Shown here one piece after another: positions 50,486-57,936 of a DNA stretch of 64,000 bases (its first letter is position 1; each line of letters starts with the position of its first letter). The notes beneath the pieces were generated by a model. It had not been told where the DNA came from. It did not search any database and saw only the letters and a program-made list of their open reading frames with translations. Source of the stretch: Proteiniphilum propionicum (GTDB taxonomy: Bacteria > Bacteroidota > Bacteroidia > Bacteroidales > Dysgonomonadaceae); assembly GCF_022267555.1 (NCBI RefSeq), contig NZ_CP073586.1:930001-994000 (forward strand). Direction: 5' to 3'. The position numbers and the translations under genes were made by a program.

Positions 50486-52016
50486 AGTTAATGGAAGAGT
50501 AACTGAAGTAAATAATGTAGTTAGTGTTTCTGATAAACAAAATTTTATTGATTTACTCGATCTTGATTTAAGTGAATTTGAAAAACAGTTCGATATAATT
50601 GAAAGTGAATCGGTTAAAGATCATTCTCAAATTCTGTTTTCTCTTTATGAGCAAATCGATGAGGTGGATTTCAGAAATGAGGCTGGTTTCCAAAATGATG
50701 ATCAGAAATTACTGCAGAAGCATTTCCTTGTTACGTGTGTTGAGAAAATTCTTGAAACGGCCGATAAGAATAATTGGGGGGTTTGCAGGAATCATAATTT
50801 CATTTATTTGTACAATGGTGAGTATTGGAGTTGTGTGGAGTCTCAGGATTTCCAAATATTCCTTGGTAAGGCTGCCGAAAAAATGGGTGTTTATAAATTC
50901 GATGCCAGGCTTTATACTTTTCGCCGACAATTGTTGCAACAATTTCTGTCTGTTTCCAGACTTCCAAAGCCTCAACAAACTGATAATTCTGTTTTGATAA
51001 ATCTTAAGAACGGTACCTTTGAGATCGATGGTAGTAAAATGCATCTGAGAAAGCCTGACAGGAATGATTTTCTTACTTATCAGCTTCCTTTTCCTTATGA
51101 TGAAAAGGCTGTGTGTCCTATCTTTGATGATTACCTAAACACTGTTTTGCCTGATGTGAACAGACAAAAAATACTGGCTGAGTACCTCGGTTATCTTTTT
51201 ATTAAGACTTCTGTTTTAAAACTCGAGAAGTCTCTTGTTTTATATGGGACTGGTGCCAACGGTAAGTCTGTGTTCTTCGAGATCGTTAATGCTCTCCTGG
51301 GTGGTACTGAAAACGTGAGTAATTTTTCTCTTCAGAACCTTACAAATGAAAATGGTTATTTTCGTTCTATGTTGGCCAATAAGCTTGTTAACTATGCAAG
51401 TGAGATTAATGGTAAGCTTGAAACATCTATTTTCAAACAGTTGGTGTCTGGTGAGCCTGTTGAGGCGCGGTTGCCTTATGGTGAGCCTTTCACGCTTACC
51501 AATTACGCTAAATTGATATTTAACTGCAATGAGCTTCCAAAGGATGTTGAGGTGAATAATGCATTCTTTCGCAGGTTTCTTATTATTCCTTTTGATGTTA
51601 CAATTCCGGAGAATAAACAGGATAAACAGTTAGCACATAAAATAATTAATAATGAATTATCAGGAGTTTTCAACTGGGTCCTGGACGGACTGAAAAGATT
51701 ACTACAACAGAAGAACTTCACTCAGTGTGATGCGGTGGATAATATTCTAAATAAATATAAAAGGGAATCTAATACAGTTGCTCTCTTCATTGAAGAGAGG
51801 TACAGCACTAATACTGATAAGTTTATTCCATTGAGTAAATTGTACAGTGATTTTAAATCTTTCTGTAAGGATGATAATTATATCCCTGTAACTAAGAGAA
51901 ATTTTAGTGATCGAATCCGGAACCTGGGAATTCTTATTGAACGGAAAAATTATGGTATGGCTGTAAATGTTGAGAGAATAATATTCTCAACCTCGGACAA
52001 TAATACAGTAAGTTAA
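50469..52016 (+). CDS. SF3 (P4/D5-type) replicative DNA helicase
   Basis: A 515-residue protein. The N-terminal ~200 residues resemble the D5_N/primase-linker part of phage and plasmid primases (NNWGVCRNHNFIYLYNGEYWS). The helicase part has Walker A GTGANGKS (260-267), VNYASEIN (Walker B region), then SF3 motif C-like KLIFNCNELP and FFRRFLIIPFD. There is no TOPRIM or AEP primase domain in this chain; it is in the next gene but one step downstream, so primase and helicase are split. The helicase probably drives replication of the element. It overlaps the preceding gene. Confidence 0.9.
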   Translation: MLVKCEVNGRVTEVNNVVSVSDKQNFIDLLDLDLSEFEKQFDIIESESVKDHSQILFSLYEQIDEVDFRNEAGFQNDDQKLLQKHFLVTCVEKILETADKNNWGVCRNHNFIYLYNGEYWSCVESQDFQIFLGKAAEKMGVYKFDARLYTFRRQLLQQFLSVSRLPKPQQTDNSVLINLKNGTFEIDGSKMHLRKPDRNDFLTYQLPFPYDEKAVCPIFDDYLNTVLPDVNRQKILAEYLGYLFIKTSVLKLEKSLVLYGTGANGKSVFFEIVNALLGGTENVSNFSLQNLTNENGYFRSMLANKLVNYASEINGKLETSIFKQLVSGEPVEARLPYGEPFTLTNYAKLIFNCNELPKDVEVNNAFFRRFLIIPFDVTIPENKQDKQLAHKIINNELSGVFNWVLDGLKRLLQQKNFTQCDAVDNILNKYKRESNTVALFIEERYSTNTDKFIPLSKLYSDFKSFCKDDNYIPVTKRNFSDRIRNLGILIERKNYGMAVNVERIIFSTSDNNTVS

Positions 52017-52041
52017 GGGTAAATTAAATAACTGTTCTATA

Positions 52042-52131
52042 TTCTGCACTTATTTCACTTTCTACACTATTTCAAGATATTTAGACTGAAAAAGGCGCAT
52101 TCTACACATAAAAAGTGTAGAATGTGCAGAA
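52042..52131. repeat. Five copies of octamer TTCTRCAC: candidate element replication origin
   Basis: Direct copies: TTCTGCAC (52042-52049), TTCTACAC (52060-52067) and TTCTACAC (52100-52107). Inverted copies: GTGTAGAA (52115-52122) and GTGCAGAA (52124-52131). The third and fourth form part of a perfect 10-bp inverted repeat, CATTCTACAC (52098-52107) with GTGTAGAATG (52115-52124). The repeats lie between the helicase and primase-like genes and cover the GTG start of the latter. Confidence 0.75.
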
Positions 52132-53167
52132 AGTGAACTTCCTACAACACATTAATAATCTCATGTCTTTGTATAAACAACCGTTTCTCGAACCTTATAA
52201 GGGTAGGGGAACACGTCATACTTGCCCAAATTGTAAAGTAAAGCAAACCTTTACTTTATATTTGGATGGTAACACCTGCCAGCCAATTCACCCTACCGTC
52301 GGGAAGTGTAACAGAGAGATTAAATGTGGATACCACTATCCTCCCAGGGAGTATTTTGCAGATCATCCGGAATTGTGGAAGAATGGATCCAGAGAGTATA
52401 AACCTCAATCTAATAATATTCCAATAAGACGGCAGAGCGCAAATAGACGTCCTGGTAAGCATTATAATACAAAGCTTCATTCCTCTTTAGCTGTTCCTCC
52501 CAAAATGGATTTAATCCCCCGTAAATACGTTAAAGAGTCCGTTTCAGCTAATTCTAACTTTGTCCGCTTTCTGTGTAAACATTTCCCTCGTGAGAACGTG
52601 AAAAAGGCAATAGAAAACTATGCTCTTGGAGCAACCAAAAATGGTAGTGTGATATTCTGGCAAATAGATATAAAAGGTAACGTGCGTACTGGTAAAATAA
52701 TGCAATACAATCCCGATACCGGAAAGCGAATCAAACACAAATCAGGTGCTATAAACTGGGTACATAATATTTTAAAAAGAAGGGTCCCCAATTACACCAA
52801 CTACAACCTCAACCAATGCTATTTCGGTGAACACCTCCTCAAATTCTACCCTAACAAACCAATCGCAATTGTTGAAGCTGAAAAAACAGCAGTAATCGCA
52901 AGTATGATCTACTCCAACTACAACTGGCTTGCAGCCGGAAACCTCAACGGCCTCAACACTGAGAAATCCAAAGTCCTCCGCGATAAACATGTAATCTTAT
53001 TCCCTGATGCCGGCTGTTATGAAAAATGGAGTAGAAAGGCAGTCCAACTCAAAAGCGTAATGAAGCAACAAATTAAGGTTTCAGATCTGGTAGAAAAGCA
53101 CGCAATTTTTGAACAGAGAGAAAATGGTTATGATATTGCTGATTATATAATTGAAGAAATTCGTTGA
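52124..53167 (+). CDS. Zinc-ribbon/TOPRIM primase-like protein
   Basis: A 347-residue protein from GTG 52124 (a GTG three codons on is also possible). The N-terminal part has a zinc-ribbon: Cys34 and Cys37 (HTCPNC), Cys62 and Cys68 (GKCNREIKC). The C-terminal half is TOPRIM-like: IAIVEAEKTAVIAS with Glu251, and ILFPDAGCYEKW with Asp295. This resembles DnaG-type primases reduced to zinc and TOPRIM parts and a family common in Bacteroidetes elements. With the SF3 helicase upstream it forms a split primase-helicase. Start codon and upstream origin-like repeats overlap, which may couple expression to origin binding. Confidence 0.8.
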   Translation: MQKVNFLQHINNLMSLYKQPFLEPYKGRGTRHTCPNCKVKQTFTLYLDGNTCQPIHPTVGKCNREIKCGYHYPPREYFADHPELWKNGSREYKPQSNNIPIRRQSANRRPGKHYNTKLHSSLAVPPKMDLIPRKYVKESVSANSNFVRFLCKHFPRENVKKAIENYALGATKNGSVIFWQIDIKGNVRTGKIMQYNPDTGKRIKHKSGAINWVHNILKRRVPNYTNYNLNQCYFGEHLLKFYPNKPIAIVEAEKTAVIASMIYSNYNWLAAGNLNGLNTEKSKVLRDKHVILFPDAGCYEKWSRKAVQLKSVMKQQIKVSDLVEKHAIFEQRENGYDIADYIIEEIR

Positions 53168-53192
53168 TGAATTAACTAATGATTTTTATTGT

Positions 53193-53200
53193 TATCTTTG
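53193..53200 (+). promoter_or_regulatory. -7 box of the HEPN-like gene
   Basis: TATCTTTG matches TAnnTTTG; -33 is weak. The transcript would start near 53207, about 18 bp before the first ATG. Confidence 0.55.
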
Positions 53201-53224
53201 GTTGTTAGTTGTATAAAATGATTA

Positions 53225-54034
53225 ATGTATGTATTTGTCATGTTTAAAATAAAAGATTGTCATAAAAATATTTATATAGATGGTAATTTGGTTGTTGAAA
53301 GTAACAAACCAGTTTCTTATGTAGATATGGTTCCATACTCAGAGGACAAAAAAGGATTATATGAATATATAGATCTAAAAAAAAATTATAATGAAAAAGG
53401 GGAGTCCATTTTTTACATTGATAATGATTTTGTTTGGGAGGACAATGCAATTTACCACGCAAAAAAAGAGATTTCTTTTAATAATATAAATGTCCATGTA
53501 AGGAATCCCTATAATTGTATTTATTCATACAAAAATAATCTTGCTCAAGTATACGATATATTTGAACTTCATGTCGATGGACTAAAAAGAAGGACATTAA
53601 ACAGAATGTTATATTTGACAATAATGTCAATTTATGAATTGTTTATGGCCGATCTGGCTGTTACTTGTTATCTGAGATTTGATGAGTTAAAAAATTATCA
53701 TATAAAAAATATACAACATTTAGGGAAGGATTTGGAAGAAAAAGATATTCCAGAAAAAATTAAAAAAAAGCATTTTAGTAAGTTTACAAGCAAAAATAAT
53801 GAATGGTCTGTTCAAAAACACTTTAAGGAGTATTTTAATATAGATATTCCTGTTTTCGATTTATTAAATGATGCTTTTAGTAAAAGAGATGATATAGCAC
53901 ATCGATTTCATCAAACAATAGATAATGATTACATAATTGTAGAGGATAAGGAGATTTATGAGCTGGTTGATATAATTAATACTTTTGTATATGAACTTTT
54001 CGTAAAAGTAAAAAATTCAGTTTATAAATATTAG
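53225..54034 (+). CDS. HEPN-like protein upstream of the type I restriction genes
   Basis: A 269-residue, very AT-rich gene. ATG 53225 is used; MFKIKD at 53240 is an alternative. Residues 1-110 look beta-rich. Residues 115-269 are helical and contain KRDDIAHRF with Arg221 and His226, an RX4H arrangement like the catalytic motif of HEPN RNases found in defence and toxin systems. I infer a HEPN-type domain; overall similarity to a named family is not established, and a small helical region with one RX4H could be chance. It has its own promoter, is 106 bp upstream of hsdM and on the same strand, in an element. This suggests a role linked to the type I system, such as an anticodon-nuclease-like backup, but that is inference. 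Confidence 0.6.
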   Translation: MYVFVMFKIKDCHKNIYIDGNLVVESNKPVSYVDMVPYSEDKKGLYEYIDLKKNYNEKGESIFYIDNDFVWEDNAIYHAKKEISFNNINVHVRNPYNCIYSYKNNLAQVYDIFELHVDGLKRRTLNRMLYLTIMSIYELFMADLAVTCYLRFDELKNYHIKNIQHLGKDLEEKDIPEKIKKKHFSKFTSKNNEWSVQKHFKEYFNIDIPVFDLLNDAFSKRDDIAHRFHQTIDNDYIIVEDKEIYELVDIINTFVYELFVKVKNSVYKY

Positions 54035-54100
54035 CTAATTACTCCATTTTAATTGTTTCTTTATTATTGACCTTTTAAGGCTATTTTTAGTAATTAGCTA
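54032..54100. repeat. Perfect 12-bp inverted repeat before hsdM
   Basis: TAGCTAATTACT (54032-54043) and AGTAATTAGCTA (54089-54100) are exact inverse complements, 45 bp apart. The left arm includes the stop codon of the HEPN-like gene. The pair lies in the hsdM leader and may be an operator or a hairpin. Confidence 0.75.
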
Positions 54101-54140
54101 TAATGCCAATATCTATACATAAAACGATAAATATTAAAAT

Positions 54141-56720
54141 ATGAACAAACAACAACTAGCTGCTAAGATATGGCAGTCTGCAAATCAGATGCGCTCTAAA
54201 ATTGAGGCTAATGAATACAAGGATTATATATTAGGATTTATATTTTATAAATATCTGTCTGATAGTCAAATACAGTATGCAAAAAAGAATTATTTTACTG
54301 ATGAGGGTATCAAAAATCTTTCCGAAGATGATGTTGAAACAGTAGAGTTTTTCAGAAGTACAACAGGTTATTTCATATCACATAAAAACCTGTTTTCAAC
54401 ATGGATTGAAAAGGGGTTAGATTTTGATATTTCTAATGTTAGAGATGCTTTGTCAGCTTTTAATAGTTTAATAAGCCCAAATTATAAAAAGCTGTTTGAT
54501 GGAATATTTGATACATTACAAACAGGATTAAGCAAACTAGGTGATACTGCTGCTTCTCAAACAAAAGCAGTTAGAGACCTGATACATTTAATAAAAGATA
54601 TCCCAATGAACGGCAGGCAGAATTATGATATGCTTGGATTCATTTATGAATATCTTATTGGTATGTTTGCAGCTAATGCAGGTAAAAAAGCAGGTGAGTT
54701 CTACACACCTCATGAAGTATCACTATTAATGTCTGAGATTATTGCGAATCACCTTAAAGATAAAAGAGAAATACAGATATATGACCCCACAAGTGGCTCT
54801 GGTTCACTGTTAATAAATATTGGTAAATCAGTAGCAAAGCATATTGATAACGTTGACAATATAAAATATTATGCACAGGAGCTAAAACAAAACACTTATA
54901 ATCTTACACGTATGAATCTAATCATGCGTGGAATTATACCTAGTAATATAGAAGTGAGAAATGCCGATACTTTAGAAGATGACTGGCCGTTATTTGATGA
55001 AAGTGATCCTATTGGAACATACAAACATCTAAGTGTAGATGCAGTTGTATCAAACCCACCATACTCTCAAAAATGGGATCCCACAAATAAAGAATATGAC
55101 CCTCGCTATTCTGGTTACGGACTTGCTCCAAAAGGTAAAGCGGATTATGCTTTCTTGCTACATGATTTATATCACGTTTTAGATGATGGTATAATGACGA
55201 TAGTATTGCCCCATGGTGTATTATTTAGAGGTGGTGAAGAGGGAACAATAAGGAAGAATTTAATTGAAAAAAACAATATTGATGCAATTATTGGCTTGCC
55301 TCCTAACATCTTTTTTGGTACAGGTATACCAACCATTATTATGGTTCTTAGAAAGAAAAGAGACAGGGACAATGTTTTAATTATTGATGCATCGAAAGGA
55401 TTTGTAAAGGAGGGTAAGAATAATAAACTTCGTGCATGTGATATAAAGCGTATTGCCGATACAGTTATCAATAGAGAATCAATTCCAAATTATTCTAGGG
55501 TTGTTGAGAAAGATGAGATAAGAGAAAATGAATATAATCTTAATATTCCACGCTATGTAGACTCGTCAGATAAAACTGAAAGCTGGGATATCTACTCCAC
55601 CATGTTTGGAGGTATTCCGGTAAATGAAATAGATGAACTCAATAAATATTGGGATGCATTGCCAGGCTTAAAAGAAGAAATATTTGCTAAGACCTCAGGT
55701 AATTATGCTGAACTTAAATCGGAAGACATAAAACAAATAATATCTCAGAGCAAAACAGTAAAAGAGTTTGAAGAAAGCTTTAAAGAGTCGTTTGCAGATT
55801 TCGGCGATTTTATGAAAGATAAACTATTGACAGATCCATCTGCAATTAATATTACTATGCAAGAACCTGTTTTTAGTGGAGAAATATTCGATAGGCTTAA
55901 GACAATTCCATTAATAGATAAATATGATGCTTACCAACTTTTAAGTAATCAGTGGGAAGTTATTTCTGTGGATTTAGAAGTTATACAGACCGAAGGATTT
56001 AATGCAACCAAAAAGGTTGAACCTAATATGGTATTTAAAAAGGTAAAAGGAAAAGATCAGGAAGTGCAGGAAGGATGGATGGGCAGAGTGATACCTTTTG
56101 AGCTAGTGCAGGAAACCCTGCTAAATGAAGAATTGCAGGAGTTGAAGCAAAAAGAGAGTCGTCTTGCCCAGATTACTGCTGAAACTGAAGAACTGTTTGA
56201 TACCCTTTCTGAAGAAGATAAAGAGGGCGATACTGTAAACGAAGCAAAAGATAGCTTTGTTAACGCTGCAGTAACCAAAGAAGCCAAACAACTAAATGCT
56301 GAAGCAAAGAAAGTTGGCATTTATGATGAAGATTCTTATGAAGCAATAATAATTAAAGTTGACAAGCTTATTACCGAGCAGAAACAACTCAATAAAGAGA
56401 TTAAAGCACAATCGGCTGCACTTCACATGAAAACCAAGTCGACTATTGAACAACTTACAGACGAGCAAGTAAATAAATTACTTGAGCTTAAATGGATAAC
56501 CCCATTAGTCGACTCACTACACAAACTTCCAAAAACTACTTTGCAACAGTTGACAGACAAAGTGCAGGCACTAGCAGAAAAGTACTCAACTACATTTGCC
56601 GATATAACTAATGAAATAAAAGAAGTTAGTAGTTTATTGTCACAACAAATTGATGAACTCACCGGCAATGATTTTGATATGAAAGGTTTGGAGGAGTTTA
56701 AAACTATTTTGAATGGGTGA
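54141..56720 (+). CDS. hsdM: Type I restriction-modification DNA methyltransferase subunit (HsdM)
   Basis: An 859-residue N6-adenine methyltransferase. The N-terminal HsdM_N domain (about 1-150) is followed by GEFYTP (185-190), SAM motif I DPTSGSGS (215-222) and the catalytic NPPY (305-308), so it should be active. HsdM proteins are usually near 500 residues; here about 350 more follow, rich in charged helices and coiled coils (EELQELKQKESRLAQITAETEEL; KLITEQKQLNKEIKAQSAALHM). This C-terminal extension could hold the complex together or carry another role. Its stop overlaps the start of hsdS. Confidence 0.93.
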   Translation: MNKQQLAAKIWQSANQMRSKIEANEYKDYILGFIFYKYLSDSQIQYAKKNYFTDEGIKNLSEDDVETVEFFRSTTGYFISHKNLFSTWIEKGLDFDISNVRDALSAFNSLISPNYKKLFDGIFDTLQTGLSKLGDTAASQTKAVRDLIHLIKDIPMNGRQNYDMLGFIYEYLIGMFAANAGKKAGEFYTPHEVSLLMSEIIANHLKDKREIQIYDPTSGSGSLLINIGKSVAKHIDNVDNIKYYAQELKQNTYNLTRMNLIMRGIIPSNIEVRNADTLEDDWPLFDESDPIGTYKHLSVDAVVSNPPYSQKWDPTNKEYDPRYSGYGLAPKGKADYAFLLHDLYHVLDDGIMTIVLPHGVLFRGGEEGTIRKNLIEKNNIDAIIGLPPNIFFGTGIPTIIMVLRKKRDRDNVLIIDASKGFVKEGKNNKLRACDIKRIADTVINRESIPNYSRVVEKDEIRENEYNLNIPRYVDSSDKTESWDIYSTMFGGIPVNEIDELNKYWDALPGLKEEIFAKTSGNYAELKSEDIKQIISQSKTVKEFEESFKESFADFGDFMKDKLLTDPSAINITMQEPVFSGEIFDRLKTIPLIDKYDAYQLLSNQWEVISVDLEVIQTEGFNATKKVEPNMVFKKVKGKDQEVQEGWMGRVIPFELVQETLLNEELQELKQKESRLAQITAETEELFDTLSEEDKEGDTVNEAKDSFVNAAVTKEAKQLNAEAKKVGIYDEDSYEAIIIKVDKLITEQKQLNKEIKAQSAALHMKTKSTIEQLTDEQVNKLLELKWITPLVDSLHKLPKTTLQQLTDKVQALAEKYSTTFADITNEIKEVSSLLSQQIDELTGNDFDMKGLEEFKTILNG

Positions 56721-57903
56721 TATTATGGAAGAGAAAAAGAATATCCCTGAGATTAGATTTGAGGGGTTTGTGGGGGAGTGGGAAGAAAGTTTTTTGGATA
56801 GAGTTGCGGATGTAAGAGACGGCACACATGCCTCACCTAAATATCTTTTACAAGGACATCCTTTTATCACATCAAAAAACTTAAAAAATGGTGACATCAG
56901 TTATGAAGATATTAATTATATAAGTGATATAGATTTTAATGAAATTAATAAACGATCTAAAGTAGATATAAATGACATATTAATGGGAATGATAGGGACA
57001 ATTGGAAACATTGCTCTTATAAAGAAAAGTCCAGATTTTGCAATTAAAAATGTTGCACTAATTAAAGATACAGGGAAAGTTTATTATTTATATTTATATT
57101 ATTATTTCCATATTAATTTTTTAACGAAACAGTTAATAAATGGCATGGATGGAGGAACGCAAAAGTTTATAGCATTGAATAAAATTAGAAAGTTATCTGT
57201 TCTATTACCTTCCAAAACAGAACAATCCCAAATCGGCACCTTCTTCCAAAACCTCGACAAGCAAATCACCCTTGAACAACAAAAGCACGATAAGTTAGTA
57301 ACACTCAAAAAAGCAATGCTTGAAAAGATGTTCCCAAAAGAGGGTGCAAGTGTTCCGGAAATTAGGTTTGATGGGTTTGAGGGGGAGTGGATAGCAATAA
57401 TATTAAAAGAGATTTCTAATATTACGATTGGTGAGTTTGTAATTAGAACAAAACAAAATCCCAACTCCTTATATCCTGTGTACAACGGTGGAAAATCCTA
57501 TACAGGTTTTTATGACGAATATAATAACGAAGGTGACAAGGTACTTATAAGTGCAAGAGGAGCTAATGCCGGTTTTGTTAATATTGTAACAAGCCGATAT
57601 TGGGCAGGAAATAGTTGCTACTCCGTGGATTTGATTGATAAGAACTTATTTAATACTGACTTTATTTATCAGTTTATGAAAAATAATCAAAATAGGCTGA
57701 TTGACAATCAACAAGCTGCTAATATTCCTTCGGTGTCTAAATCTGAAGTAGAAAAATTTGTTATTTTATCTCCTATATTTGAAGAGCAAAATCAAATAGC
57801 TACTTATTTCCAGAATCTCGATAAGCTTATCTCCCTTCAACAACAAAAAATAGATAAACTCAAAAATATAAAGAAGGCTTGTTTGGATAAGATGTTTGTA
57901 TAG
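56713..57903 (+). CDS. hsdS: Type I restriction-modification specificity subunit (HsdS)
   Basis: A 396-residue DNA-recognition subunit with two target-recognition domains and two conserved helical regions. Each half begins with PEIRFEGF/DGF-type sequence followed by GEW, and ends with QIGTFFQNLDKQITLEQQ or QIATYFQNLDKLISLQQQ, showing an internal duplication. The start ATG 56713 overlaps the hsdM stop; an ATG at 56725 is also possible. It sets the DNA sequence specificity of the complex. The repeats could permit exchange of recognition domains between alleles. Confidence 0.93.
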   Translation: MGDIMEEKKNIPEIRFEGFVGEWEESFLDRVADVRDGTHASPKYLLQGHPFITSKNLKNGDISYEDINYISDIDFNEINKRSKVDINDILMGMIGTIGNIALIKKSPDFAIKNVALIKDTGKVYYLYLYYYFHINFLTKQLINGMDGGTQKFIALNKIRKLSVLLPSKTEQSQIGTFFQNLDKQITLEQQKHDKLVTLKKAMLEKMFPKEGASVPEIRFDGFEGEWIAIILKEISNITIGEFVIRTKQNPNSLYPVYNGGKSYTGFYDEYNNEGDKVLISARGANAGFVNIVTSRYWAGNSCYSVDLIDKNLFNTDFIYQFMKNNQNRLIDNQQAANIPSVSKSEVEKFVILSPIFEEQNQIATYFQNLDKLISLQQQKIDKLKNIKKACLDKMFV

Positions 57904-57936
57904 TTTCTTTGAAATTAATTTTAAATAGATAGTATC

